Both the position numbers and the translations under genes were made by a program. From contig PACL01000038.1 of NCBI GenBank assembly GCA_002700095.1, forward strand, positions 1-48,359: a DNA stretch of 48,359 nt, in the 5' to 3' direction. The stretch is from Fulvimarina sp. Lineage in GTDB: Bacteria > Pseudomonadota > Alphaproteobacteria > Rhizobiales > Rhizobiaceae. Under the pieces are notes generated by a model, which saw only the letters and a program-made list of their open reading frames with translations, searched no databases and had not been told where the DNA came from. This document shows, piece after piece, positions 27,252 to 34,936 of the stretch; position 1 is the stretch's first letter; every line of letters starts with the position of its first letter.

Positions 27252-27446
27252 TCAATGGCCCTGCTTGGCGCGCTCGGCTTCCTCGCGGATCGCATCTTCG
27301 TGATAGCTCGCGCCGCCCATCGCGACTGCGACGAAATCCGGGAGCGTCTCCTTGGTGAAGCGCCGCGATGCTGCGACGGCAGCGCGGCGGGCCTCGATCG
27401 GAAACTGCAGGATTTCGCCGCCCTGTTGATGTTCCCTTGCGGTCAT
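27252..27446 (-). CDS. gstI: GstI-like glutamine synthetase translation inhibitor (DUF2735)
   Basis: A 64-aa protein (start MTAREHQQGGEILQFP, end EDAIREEAERAKQGH) with the DUF2735 pattern: an early Q-FP motif (LQFPIEARR) and a C-terminal SYHEDAI resembling the usual WYHD-I. GstI of Rhizobium leguminosarum is a similarly sized peptide encoded divergently from glnII that blocks translation of glnII mRNA when ammonium is abundant (established there). Position, orientation and size all match. AGAGGA lies about 8 bases before the ATG at 27446. A promoter of TTGCAT-N16-TATTTA type and an overlapping dyad lie just upstream. The match was made by eye, not alignment. Confidence 0.82.
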   Translation of the reverse strand: MTAREHQQGGEILQFPIEARRAAVAASRRFTKETLPDFVAVAMGGASYHEDAIREEAERAKQGH

Positions 27447-27480
27447 TGGTCGTTTCCTCTGCGTTGTCTTGCCCCGGGAC

Positions 27481-27492
27481 GGAGGATCCTCC
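27481..27492. promoter_or_regulatory. Perfect 12-bp palindrome ggaggatcctcc in the gstI leader
   Basis: A complete palindrome about 35 bases before the gstI start, around the expected transcription start site. Its RNA could pair with itself or with Shine-Dalgarno-like sequence. It may also be chance, since it includes a BamHI-type site within GC-rich DNA. Confidence 0.3.
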
Positions 27493-27494
27493 GA

Positions 27495-27522
27495 TAAATA
27501 GGTGTGCATATCCCTTATGCAA
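27495..27522 (-). promoter_or_regulatory. Candidate sigma-70-type promoter of gstI
   Basis: On the minus strand TTGCAT (27522-27517) and TATTTA (27500-27495) are 16 bases apart, the best -35/-10 pair in the spacer. The expected start of transcription is near 27488, giving a leader of about 40 bases before the gstI ATG. It overlaps the dyad at 27505-27521. Confidence 0.5.
27505..27521. promoter_or_regulatory. Candidate NtrC-binding dyad TGCATA-N5-TATGCA
   Basis: A perfect 17-base dyad with 6-base arms. Its architecture equals the classical NtrC site (TGCAC-type half-sites in a 17-base dyad, TGC-N11-GCA), although the inner bases differ from the enteric consensus. It covers the gstI -35 element, and lies about 310 bases upstream of the glnII sigma-54 element, a suitable distance for an enhancer. 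Confidence 0.5.
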
Positions 27523-27813
27523 TATGCCAAATTTATAGGCTGATTCTTGCCGATTTCGTGGTCACCCGCAAGAGCCCAATCGAGATGGGCTGCTCGATGC
27601 CCAACCATCCCTCCGATCATTGGCACGGCTGCGATCGTGCCATCGCTCGGCGGCGCCAGGCTGGACAGACAGCGGTCGGCACGAAAACCGACGGCGTCCG
27701 GCCCGAAGCCGGAAACTGGGCGTCCATGGCAGCGCCTTGGCAGGTCCGCAGCGGTATCGAGATGGTTGAGGAGCAAAGGTGGCACGCGGACCGATCCGAT
27801 CCGCTCGACCCAC

Positions 27814-27830
27814 TTGGCACGCAACGTGCT
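27814..27830 (+). promoter_or_regulatory. Sigma-54 (RpoN) promoter of glnII
   Basis: TTGGCACG followed by CAAC and GTGCT matches the -24/-12 consensus TTGGCACG-N4-TTGCW with one mismatch; the invariant GG and GC are correctly spaced. Transcription should start near 27840, leaving a leader of about 88 bases before glnII. glnII of rhizobia is RpoN- and NtrC-dependent (established). Confidence 0.75.
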
Positions 27831-27927
27831 TGTGAGGTCTTGGTTCCGCTCGGCGCGCTCCTGTGGAGCCCCCGGACCTATCGATGTGTTTCGACGCGCC
27901 TGCCGCGTCCACCATGGAAGATGAATG

Positions 27928-28968
27928 ATGACGAAATATAAGCTCGAGTACATCTGGCTGGATGGCTACACGCCGGTTCCGAACCTGCGCGGCAAGACCC
28001 AGATCAAGGAGTTCGCCGAGTTCCCGACCCTCGAGCAGCTGCCGCTCTGGGGTTTCGACGGCTCCTCCACCATGCAGGCCGAGGGGCACAGCTCCGACTG
28101 CGTGCTGAAGCCGGTCGCCGTCTTCCCCGACCCGGCGCGCAGCAATGGCGCCCTCGTCATGTGCGAAGTGATGATGCCCGACGGCGTCACGCCGCACGCC
28201 TCGAACAGCCGCGCCACCATCCTCGACGACGATGACGCCTGGTTCGGCTTCGAGCAGGAATACTTCTTCTACAAGGACGGCCGCCCGCTCGGCTTCCCGG
28301 CGCAGGGCTATCCGGAGCCGCAGGGCAAGTACTACACCGGCGTCGGCTACAGCGCCGTCGGCGACGTCGCCCGTGAGATCGTCGAGGAGCATCTCGACCT
28401 CTGCCTCGCCGCCGGCATCAACCACGAGGGCATCAACGCGGAAGTCGCCAAGGGCCAGTGGGAGTTCCAGATCTTCGGCAAGGGCTCCAAGAAGGCCGCC
28501 GACCAGATGTGGATCGCGCGCTACCTGCTCCAGCGCCTGACCGAGGGCTACGGCATCGACATCGAGTATCACTGCAAGCCGCTGGGCGATACCGACTGGA
28601 ACGGCTCGGGCATGCACTGCAACTTCTCGACCAAGCACATGCGCGAAGTCGGCGGCAAGGCCTATTTCGAGGCGCTGATGGCGCAGTTCGAGAAGAACCT
28701 CGACGAGCACATCGCCGTCTACGGCCCGGACAACCACCTGCGCCTGACCGGCAAACACGAGACGGCGCCGTGGAACAAGTTCTCCTACGGCATCGCCGAC
28801 CGCGGCGCTTCGGTCCGCGTGCCGCATTCCTTCGTCAAGAACGACTATAAGGGCTATCTCGAGGATCGCCGCCCGAACTCCCAGGGCGACCCCTACGCGA
28901 TCGCCTCGCAGGTTCTGAAGACGATCTCGGAAGTCCCGACAGGCCAGGAAGCCCAGGCAGCCGCCTGA
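27928..28968 (+). CDS. glnII: Glutamine synthetase II, type II (eukaryote-like)
   Basis: ATP-dependent amidation of glutamate to glutamine. The 346-aa product is the short GSII form found in rhizobia in addition to GSI. It has the N-terminal WLDGYTPVPNLRGKT and WGFDGSST, the ATP/glutamate-site EQEYFFYK (metal-binding Glu pair), GINHEGINAEVAKGQWEFQI, NGSGMHCNFSTK and GASVRVPHS. There is no adenylylation site, so control is at transcription and, through GstI, at translation. The second of two adjacent ATGs (27928) has GGAAG at 7 bases. Flanked upstream by the sigma-54 element and downstream by a strong terminator. Confidence 0.97.
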   Translation: MTKYKLEYIWLDGYTPVPNLRGKTQIKEFAEFPTLEQLPLWGFDGSSTMQAEGHSSDCVLKPVAVFPDPARSNGALVMCEVMMPDGVTPHASNSRATILDDDDAWFGFEQEYFFYKDGRPLGFPAQGYPEPQGKYYTGVGYSAVGDVAREIVEEHLDLCLAAGINHEGINAEVAKGQWEFQIFGKGSKKAADQMWIARYLLQRLTEGYGIDIEYHCKPLGDTDWNGSGMHCNFSTKHMREVGGKAYFEALMAQFEKNLDEHIAVYGPDNHLRLTGKHETAPWNKFSYGIADRGASVRVPHSFVKNDYKGYLEDRRPNSQGDPYAIASQVLKTISEVPTGQEAQAAA

Positions 28969-29017
28969 TCGCTGCTTCAGGGGCCGCTGCGGCGGTCCTC
29001 CCGTCGTAGAATGACAG

Positions 29018-29052
29018 AAGGCGCGGTTTCCGAAGGGAGCCGCGCCTTTTCT
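29018..29052 (+). terminator. Intrinsic terminator of glnII
   Basis: A 9-base outer stem (AAGGCGCGG/CCGCGCCTT) with an inner paired segment is followed by TTTTCTT, about 50 bases after the glnII stop. The next gene on the right is on the opposite strand, and its stop codon lies a few bases beyond. Confidence 0.85.
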
Positions 29053-29056
29053 TCGA

Positions 29057-30115
29057 TCACTGCCCGAAGGCGGCTCCGTCCGGCCGATCGTCCTCGCCGC
29101 TCCAGACGAATTCCAGCAGCAGGTTGCGCTGGAAGAACGAGCCGTTGTCGTCGGAGACCAGAGTCAGCCGCGTGCGTCCGGCTTCGTCCTGCCAGACGTC
29201 CAGCCCTTCCATGTTGTCGATCTCGTCCGCCAGGTCGGCTTCGAACACCACCGGCCCGTCGACCAGCGCGCCGGGCCGGATCGCATCGCCGGGGATGCGG
29301 CGGATGCGGATGCCGAGACCGCCGAACAGGCCCTCGAAGCGCCGCTCGAGCAGCAGGAGATCGCCGCCGGGCAGGAAGTCGCCGTCCGACACCTCCCACT
29401 TCTCGTGGCGCTTCACCTTGAAGACACCGCCATCCGGCCCGAGGACCGCGGCGAAGAGATTGCCGTTTCGGTCGATCGAATGTTCGGCGACCGTCACCAT
29501 GGCGCCCTGGAGCGGCGAGCCTCCCGGGGCGATCGCCAGCGTCTCCAGCCCCTTGTTGGCGCGCAGCTCCCGAACCGGGATCGGCAGCGGTACGTCGCGG
29601 GCCCGCCCCTCGCCCAGATCGTCGAGATTATAGGACCAGATCCGGTGTCGCTGCTCGAAGCCGACATGGACCGTCCGGCCGTCGAGTCCGATCGCGAGGG
29701 ATTCCGCGTCGCCGAGGGCCTTGCCCCGGATCGGCCGACCGAGGAGATCGCGCAGCGGGGCGATGCTGACATCCGAAAATTCTCTCGGCCGCCCGTCCGC
29801 ATCGCGCTCGATCCGCCCCGCGATCCAGCTGCCATTGTCGGTGACGGCCAGAAACCCTCCATCCGCATCGCGCATGCGGATTGCCGAAATGCCGTGCAGC
29901 CGGCTGTCGGAGCCGGTGAATTGCAGCCCGCCGAGAAAGGTCAGCGCCCCGAACCGGCTCGCATCCGAGTTCTTTCTGAATCGGGCGACCTGTTCGGACC
30001 GGACGGTGACCGGATCGCCGACGTCATCCGCCAGCGGCCCGGCAAAAGCCGCGGCAGCTGGAAGCCACGGAGCCAGTCCCATGGCGAGCCCCAGCCCCAG
30101 CGATACGGCGCGCAT
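29057..30115 (-). CDS. Exported esterase-like phytase domain protein
   Basis: A 352-aa protein with a signal peptide (residues 1-25, AAAAFAGP) followed by a six-bladed-propeller-like domain of the 'esterase-like activity of phytase' family: FGALTFLGGLQFTG, GGFLAVTDNGSW, DAESLAIGLDGRTVHVGFEQRHRIW, KGLETLAIAPGG, EGLDVWQDEAGRTRLTLVSDDN. Family members are periplasmic or secreted, with phosphodiesterase/esterase activity shown in few cases; the substrate here is unknown. The start at 30115 is the only one giving a proper signal peptide. It lies 59 bases after cobT on the same strand and may be read from the cob operon. Confidence 0.85.
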   Translation of the reverse strand: MRAVSLGLGLAMGLAPWLPAAAAFAGPLADDVGDPVTVRSEQVARFRKNSDASRFGALTFLGGLQFTGSDSRLHGISAIRMRDADGGFLAVTDNGSWIAGRIERDADGRPREFSDVSIAPLRDLLGRPIRGKALGDAESLAIGLDGRTVHVGFEQRHRIWSYNLDDLGEGRARDVPLPIPVRELRANKGLETLAIAPGGSPLQGAMVTVAEHSIDRNGNLFAAVLGPDGGVFKVKRHEKWEVSDGDFLPGGDLLLLERRFEGLFGGLGIRIRRIPGDAIRPGALVDGPVVFEADLADEIDNMEGLDVWQDEAGRTRLTLVSDDNGSFFQRNLLLEFVWSGEDDRPDGAAFGQ

Positions 30116-30174
30116 AGTCCGGACGCGATGCGCCGACGCGCCTGCCGCCGCCTCATGCCGTTTCTGCGGAAACC

Positions 30175-32091
30175 TCACCTTCGGGCGCCGGCCCGGCGAT
30201 AGGTGCTTCCGGCCGCGCGGCGACCGGTTCCCTGTTCCTCGAAGATATCGGCGAGCTGCTCGGTCATCGCGCCGGCCAGTTCCTCGGCATCGACGATGGT
30301 GACGGCCCGGCGGTAGTAGCGCGTCACGTCGTGGCCGATGCCGATGGCGAGAAGCTCGACCGGCGAGCGGGTCTCGATCTCCTCGATGATCGCCCTGAGA
30401 TGCCGCTCGAGATAGTTGCCGGGATTGACCGACAGCGTCGAGTCGTCGACCGGCGCACCGTCCGAGATCATCATCAGGATGCGTCGCTGCTCGGGCCGCG
30501 CCAGAAGCCGGTTGTGCGCCCAGATCAGCGCCTCCCCGTCGATGTTTTCCTTCAGCAGCCCCTCGCGCATCATCAGGCCGAGATTGCGCCGGGCCCGCCG
30601 CCAGGGGGCGTCCGCCGACTTGTAGACGATGTGCCGCAGATCGTTGAGGCGGCCGGGCTTGGTCGGCTTGCCGGCCTTCAGCCAGACCTCGCGGGACTGG
30701 CCGCCCTTCCACGCCCGGGTGGTGAAGCCCAGCACCTCGACCTTGACGCCGCAGCGCTCCAGCGTGCGCGCCAGGATGTCGGCGCAGGTGGCCGCGACGG
30801 TGATCGGGCGGCCGCGCATCGAGCCGGAATTGTCGATGAGGAGCGTCACGATGGTGTCGCGGAAGTCGGTGTCGCGCTCCATCTTGTAGGACAGGGGCTG
30901 CATCGGATCGATGACCAGGCGCGACAGCCGGGCGGGGTCCAGATAGCCCTCTTCGAGATCGAAATCCCAGGAGCGGTTCTGCTGCGCCATCAGCCGTCTC
31001 TGGAGACGGTTGGCGAGACGGCCGACGACGCCCTGGAGCGTCGACAGCTGCTTGTCGAGGAAGGCCCGCAGCCGGTCGAGCTCGGCCTCGTCGCAAAGCT
31101 CCTCGGCGCCGACGATCTCGTCGAACTGCGGCGTGAAGACCTTGTAGTCGAACTGCGGCGAATCGCGGTCGAGGGGCTGGTTGGGCCGGCGCGATTCGCC
31201 CGGCGTCTCGGTGTCCTGGCTGTCGTCGTCGACCGGATCCTCGGCGGTCACCTCGGAGGATTCGGCCTCGGCCGTCTCCTCGTTCTCGCCCTCGGTTTCG
31301 GACTCCTCGGCCTCCGCCTCGTCGCTGCCGGCGTCCTTCTCCGAGCCGCTCTCCTCGTTGTCGCGGCTCTGGTTGTCGCCCTGCTCGTCCTCCTGGTCCT
31401 CGTCCTCCTCCGAGTCGCTCTCGTCGGCCAGCTGCTCGGCCATTTCGAGGGAGACGAGCATGTCGCGCATGGCTCGGGCGAAGGCGTCCTGGTCCTCGAG
31501 GACGCCCGGCAGCGTCTCGAAATTGCGGCCGGCCTTGTCCTCGACGAAGTCCCGCCAGACGTCGACCAGCGCCCGGGCGCTCTCCGGCACGGGGCGGCCG
31601 GTCAGCCGCTCGCGCACCATCAGCGCGACGGCATCCTCGATCGGCGCCTCGGCCCGGTCGGTGACGTCGGACAGGTTCGAGCGGAAATACTTGTCTTCCA
31701 GCATCGAGGCGAGATTGTCGCCGACGCCGGCCATGGCATTGGCGCCGATCGCCTCGCAGCGCGCCTGCTCGACCGCGTCATAGACGGCTCGCGCGCTCTT
31801 GCCCTCCGGCGAAAGGCTGGCATGGAGGCGGCTGTCGTGCCGCGCCTTGCGCAGCGCCATGGCATCGGCGAGGCCGCGGGTCACGGCAACGTCGTTCTGC
31901 GTCGCGCGCTTGGGCAGCTCCGGCAGCCGCGCCCGGTTGCCGGTCAGCCCCGGCCGGTCGGTCGCATAGGTGACTTCCATCTCCGCATCCCCGGAGATGG
32001 CCCTGAGCGCGCCCGCCACCGCGCGCCGGAAGGGTTCGCGGTCCTGGGATTTGCCCTGGGGTGGACGCTTGTTGTCGCCGATCGATGCCAT
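30175..32091 (-). CDS. cobT: Cobaltochelatase subunit CobT
   Basis: Part of the CobNST complex that inserts cobalt into hydrogenobyrinate a,c-diamide in aerobic vitamin B12 synthesis. The 638-aa product has the N-terminal CobT domain, a very acidic low-complexity region (about residues 218-310), and a C-terminal von Willebrand A domain with the metal site Asp420-Asn-Ser-Gly-Ser424 (DNSGSMRG). Its start lies three bases after the hicB stop, and its ribosome site falls inside the hicB tail, so translation is likely coupled to hicB. It is separated from cobS by hicAB, unlike the usual adjacent cobS-cobT order. Confidence 0.96.
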   Translation of the reverse strand: MASIGDNKRPPQGKSQDREPFRRAVAGALRAISGDAEMEVTYATDRPGLTGNRARLPELPKRATQNDVAVTRGLADAMALRKARHDSRLHASLSPEGKSARAVYDAVEQARCEAIGANAMAGVGDNLASMLEDKYFRSNLSDVTDRAEAPIEDAVALMVRERLTGRPVPESARALVDVWRDFVEDKAGRNFETLPGVLEDQDAFARAMRDMLVSLEMAEQLADESDSEEDEDQEDEQGDNQSRDNEESGSEKDAGSDEAEAEESETEGENEETAEAESSEVTAEDPVDDDSQDTETPGESRRPNQPLDRDSPQFDYKVFTPQFDEIVGAEELCDEAELDRLRAFLDKQLSTLQGVVGRLANRLQRRLMAQQNRSWDFDLEEGYLDPARLSRLVIDPMQPLSYKMERDTDFRDTIVTLLIDNSGSMRGRPITVAATCADILARTLERCGVKVEVLGFTTRAWKGGQSREVWLKAGKPTKPGRLNDLRHIVYKSADAPWRRARRNLGLMMREGLLKENIDGEALIWAHNRLLARPEQRRILMMISDGAPVDDSTLSVNPGNYLERHLRAIIEEIETRSPVELLAIGIGHDVTRYYRRAVTIVDAEELAGAMTEQLADIFEEQGTGRRAAGSTYRRAGARR

Positions 32092-32094
32092 GAA

Positions 32095-32361
32095 TTACTC
32101 GGCTGCTTCCTGTGTCTCGTATGACGGGGCCGGCAGCGTTTCGCCGTCTGCGATCGCCGCGTCGGCCCATTCGAGGGCCGCAGCCCGTACGTCGGCGATC
32201 GCCTCGATCTCGGTCTCGCCATCACCCATACAACCCGGAAGATCCGGGATCGTGGCGAACCACCCACCCCCCTCGTCTTCGGTCAGCGGGCGAAGACGAA
32301 CTTCATAGGTCGACGGATCGAATGGACGGCCATCCGCAGTCTCGAGCCCAAGATCAGACAT
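32095..32361 (-). CDS. hicB: HicB family antitoxin
   Basis: An 88-aa antitoxin with the HicB partial RNase H-like fold: YEVRLRPLTEDEGGGWFATIPDLPGCMGDG and EIEAIADVRAAALEWADAAI. It should bind and inhibit the HicA toxin encoded just upstream. There is no obvious C-terminal ribbon-helix-helix or HTH DNA-binding domain; the end is a short Ala/Glu tail, so autoregulation may be weak. The start at the second ATG (32361) is spaced best from GGAGG; the first ATG (32364) overlaps the hicA stop by four bases. Confidence 0.9.
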   Translation of the reverse strand: MSDLGLETADGRPFDPSTYEVRLRPLTEDEGGGWFATIPDLPGCMGDGETEIEAIADVRAAALEWADAAIADGETLPAPSYETQEAAE

Positions 32362-32597
32362 CATGCCCTCCCAATCTCATTCAGAAACTTGAGAAATTCG
32401 GCAATGTATTGGGGCTTTATAGGCCGGCGGGCCGGGATCGTATAGCGTCGCCCGCCTGTCACCTCGCCGATCTTCCAGTGAGAACCCCGGCTCGGTCGGA
32501 TGCAGACGAGGCCGACCTCTCGGCAAGCCTTTTCGATATCGTCAATTGTCCAATCCGCCTTCGGATTGGCCCGCATCCGGTCGATCGTCTTGCCCAC
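32361..32597 (-). CDS. hicA: HicA family toxin (mRNA interferase)
   Basis: A 78-aa dsRBD-fold toxin that cleaves mRNA during translation. The core has WTIDDIEKACREVGLVCIRPSRGSHWKIG with catalytic His40 in the GSHW motif, then RRYTIPARRPIKPQYIAEFLKFLNEI. The start is a GTG at 32597; an ATG at 32576 would remove the first helix and is unlikely. This N-terminally extended HicA type, with toxin first and antitoxin second, is common on plasmids and chromosomes. It lies 46 bases after cobS on the same strand, with a terminator-like hairpin between. Confidence 0.9.
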   Translation of the reverse strand: MGKTIDRMRANPKADWTIDDIEKACREVGLVCIRPSRGSHWKIGEVTGGRRYTIPARRPIKPQYIAEFLKFLNEIGRA

Positions 32598-32617
32598 TCG
32601 CCCGATCCATCAAGGGC

Positions 32618-32637
32618 AAAAGGCGGCAAGCGCCGCC
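32618..32637 (-). terminator. Short terminator-like hairpin between cobS and hicA
   Basis: Minus strand: GGCGGC-GCTT-GCCGCC followed by TTTT, immediately after the cobS stop codon. The stem is only six base pairs and the T run only four, so it may act as a partial terminator or attenuator. Confidence 0.5.
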
Positions 32638-32643
32638 CTCGCA

Positions 32644-33630
32644 TCAATCCAGCACGAGGTTGGCCGCGCTTTCCGGCAGTTCCTCGCCGAACGCGCGCTG
32701 ATAGAACTCCGCCACCAGCGACCGTTCCAGATCGTCGCATTTATTGAGGAAGGTCAGGCGGAAGGCGAAGCCGATCTCGCCGAAGATCTCGGCGTTCTCG
32801 GCCCAGGTGATCACCGTTCTCGGGCTCATCACCGTCGACAGGTCGCCATTGACGAAGGCCGAGCGGGTGAGATCGGCGACGCGGACCATCTTCGACACGG
32901 TCTTGCGACCGTCCGGATTGGCGAAGCTCTTCGCCTTGGCGAGAACGATCCCGACCTCGGTGTCGTGGGGCAGGTAGTTCAGCGTCGTGACGATCGACCA
33001 GCGGTCCATCTGCGCCTGGTTGATCTGCTGTGTACCGTGATAGAGGCCCGTCGTATCGCCGAGGCCGACCGTGTTGGCGGTGGCGAACAGGCGGAAGGCC
33101 GGATGCGGGCGGATCACCCGGCTCTGGTCGAGCAGGGTGAGGCGGCCGGAGGATTCCAGCACCCGCTGGATGACGAACATCACGTCCGGGCGCCCGGCGT
33201 CGTATTCGTCGAAGACCAGCGCGACATTGTGCTGATAGGCCCAGGGCAGGATGCCGTCGCGAAACTCGGTGACCTGCATCCCCTCGCGCACGGTGATCGC
33301 GTCCTTGCCGACGAGATCGATGCGGGAGACGTGGCTGTCGAGATTGACGCGCACGCAGGGCCAGTTGAGCCTTGCCGCCACCTGCTCGATATGGGTCGAC
33401 TTGCCGGTGCCGTGATAGCCCGAGACCATGACCCGGCGGTTTCTCGCAAAGCCCGCGAGGATCGCCAGGGTCGTCGGCTTGTCGAAGATGTAGTCCGGGT
33501 CGAGTTCCGGCACGTGCTGGTCGCGCTCGGAAAAGGCGGGGACTTTCAGGTCGCTCTCGAAACCGAAGGTTTCACGGACGGAGACCGTGGCATCCGGAAG
33601 GGCTGCCACTTCCTGTTCCGCTGCACTCAT
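32644..33630 (-). CDS. cobS: Cobaltochelatase AAA+ subunit CobS
   Basis: The ATPase motor of the CobNST cobalt chelatase. The 328-aa product has Walker [10 protein letters not shown] at 71-79, Walker [10 protein letters not shown] at 137-145, and sensor segments [14 protein letters not shown] and MDRWSIV. The start at the second of two adjacent ATGs (33630) has GGAGG correctly spaced and agrees with the usual length of about 330 aa. It is first in the unit cobS-hicA-hicB-cobT, with a J-domain gene upstream on the same strand, an order familiar from rhizobia except for hicAB. Confidence 0.96.
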   Translation of the reverse strand: MSAAEQEVAALPDATVSVRETFGFESDLKVPAFSERDQHVPELDPDYIFDKPTTLAILAGFARNRRVMVSGYHGTGKSTHIEQVAARLNWPCVRVNLDSHVSRIDLVGKDAITVREGMQVTEFRDGILPWAYQHNVALVFDEYDAGRPDVMFVIQRVLESSGRLTLLDQSRVIRPHPAFRLFATANTVGLGDTTGLYHGTQQINQAQMDRWSIVTTLNYLPHDTEVGIVLAKAKSFANPDGRKTVSKMVRVADLTRSAFVNGDLSTVMSPRTVITWAENAEIFGEIGFAFRLTFLNKCDDLERSLVAEFYQRAFGEELPESAANLVLD

Positions 33631-33868
33631 CATACCTCCAAGGGCGCTCGTTCTGGCGGAGGCCGCCATGCGCCTTCATGCTTCATCTTCTTCGCCCGCC
33701 CCTCGAACCGATTGGAAGGCGGCGGGCGGCCAAACCACACTGCGATACGGCCATGCCTGCTCCGCCTTGTACAGGCGAATTCATCGGCACGTCACCGTGT
33801 CGGACGTCTAGCCCGACGATGGCGGAAAGCGCGCGGGAACGCAACGCAGACGCTGCGCCGCGACAGGA

Positions 33869-34471
33869 TCAGCAAAGGCCCGCCTGCTTCAGGAGCTTGT
33901 AGGCCTGGATGACCTCGCGCAGCCGATCTTCCTGGCTGCGGTCGCCGCCATTGGCGTCGGGGTGGAGCTGCTTCACCAGATCCTTATAGCGGCGACGGAT
34001 CGTTTCGCCAGAGGAGCCGGGCTCGAGGTCGAGATTTTCGAAGGCCTTCTTCTCCAGCGGACGCACCTTCGGGCGCCGGCTCTCGGGCCGCGGCGCGCCG
34101 TCCTCGCCGAACAGGCCGAAGGGATCCTTCGGCCTCCCGGCGCCGGCCCGGCCGCTGCGGGCCGTGCTCTGGGAGGAGCCGTTGCGGCCCATCGCCCAAG
34201 TGGGGCGATGGCCGGTCATGGCGTCCTTCAGGTATTTCTGGATCGCGTCGTCGTTCAGCCCCGAAAAATAGTTGTAGGACTTGTTGTACTGGCGAACGTG
34301 GTCGACGCAGAAGTTGAGATACTGCCCCTCGAAATCCCGGCCGAGGGGAGCCTTGTAGATCCCGTCTTCCTCGCAGCCTTCCCAGGCGCACGCCGGCGCC
34401 CTCGGCTTGGCTTTCGCCGAGGCCTTACCCTTGACGCGGATCGCGTCGAAATATTTGGAGTCGAGCTTCAT
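33869..34471 (-). CDS. J-domain protein with N-terminal Cys-rich region
   Basis: A 200-aa cytosolic protein. The C-terminal J domain (about residues 140-198) has FENLDLEPGSSGETIRRRYKDLVKQLHPDANGGD with the HPD motif at 170-172, needed to stimulate DnaK. The N-terminal half has CAWEGCEEDGIYKAP and FCVDHVRQYN, a C-x4-C...C-x2-H arrangement that may bind zinc. This architecture is a conserved alphaproteobacterial co-chaperone type next to cobS and bolA; its client is unknown. It is divergent from bolA. Confidence 0.9.
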   Translation of the reverse strand: MKLDSKYFDAIRVKGKASAKAKPRAPACAWEGCEEDGIYKAPLGRDFEGQYLNFCVDHVRQYNKSYNYFSGLNDDAIQKYLKDAMTGHRPTWAMGRNGSSQSTARSGRAGAGRPKDPFGLFGEDGAPRPESRRPKVRPLEKKAFENLDLEPGSSGETIRRRYKDLVKQLHPDANGGDRSQEDRLREVIQAYKLLKQAGLC

Positions 34472-34618
34472 CGTCGGCGATTATGGGGCCCGACACCGTT
34501 GCGAACAAGAATTGACAGACCGGAAAAAGCCGGAAATTCCTGGACTATTCCGCGAGCCGGCAAGCCACACGCAACGTTGCGCCAGCGCGGGTCGCGCGAG
34601 ACCCCTGAAAGGAACGAC

Positions 34619-34936
34619 ATGAGCACCAAGGCGAGGATCGAGTCCAAACTCGTCGAAGCCTTCCAGCCGAGCGGCCTGGAGATCCTCGACGAGAGCCATC
34701 TGCATGCCGGCCATCACCATGGCGGCAGCGACCACCATGCCGGTTTCGACGGCTCCGGCGAGACGCATTTTCGCGTCCGCATCGTCGCCGAGGGCTTTGC
34801 CGGCATGAGCCGGATCGCCCGGCACAGGGCCATCAACGGGCTGCTGTCCGAGGAGCTGTCCGGCAGCGTTCATGCGCTGGCCATCGAGGCGGCGGCGCCC
34901 GGCGAACCGACCCGGCTGAAAACTCCCGCCCAATGA
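34619..34936 (+). CDS. bolA: BolA family protein
   Basis: A 105-aa BolA-fold protein. BolA-like proteins partner with monothiol glutaredoxins in iron-sulfur trafficking and influence cell shape and stress responses. The core includes RIESKLVEAFQP, HFRVRIVAEGFAGMSRIARHRAINGLL and the C-terminal HALAIEAAAPGE. A His-rich loop (HLHAGHHHGGSDHHAG, about residues 27-42) provides likely cluster or metal ligands. AAAGGAA precedes the ATG at 34619. Its stop overlaps the DUF1275 gene start by four bases. Confidence 0.95.
   Translation: MSTKARIESKLVEAFQPSGLEILDESHLHAGHHHGGSDHHAGFDGSGETHFRVRIVAEGFAGMSRIARHRAINGLLSEELSGSVHALAIEAAAPGEPTRLKTPAQ

Larger units (their letters stand above)
27447..27927. other. 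gstI-glnII divergent control region
   Basis: About 480 bases with no gene but rich in regulatory structure: palindrome 27481-27492, gstI promoter 27495-27522, NtrC-type dyad 27505-27521, a GGCACG-N8-CGTGCC inverted repeat near 27621-27640, and the sigma-54 element 27814-27830. The arrangement matches a nitrogen-controlled divergent locus. Confidence 0.7.

Noticed and set aside
27621..27640. GGCACG-N8-CGTGCC as an NtrC site or minus-strand sigma-54 promoter for gstI
   Set aside because: Arm spacing does not match the NtrC dyad, and the minus-strand TGGCACG-N4-CAGC keeps only the invariant GG and GC; too weak to call.
30331..32124. Long plus-strand frame over cobT
   Set aside because: The Leu/Val-rich run corresponds to the complement of the acidic CobT region; no known fold.
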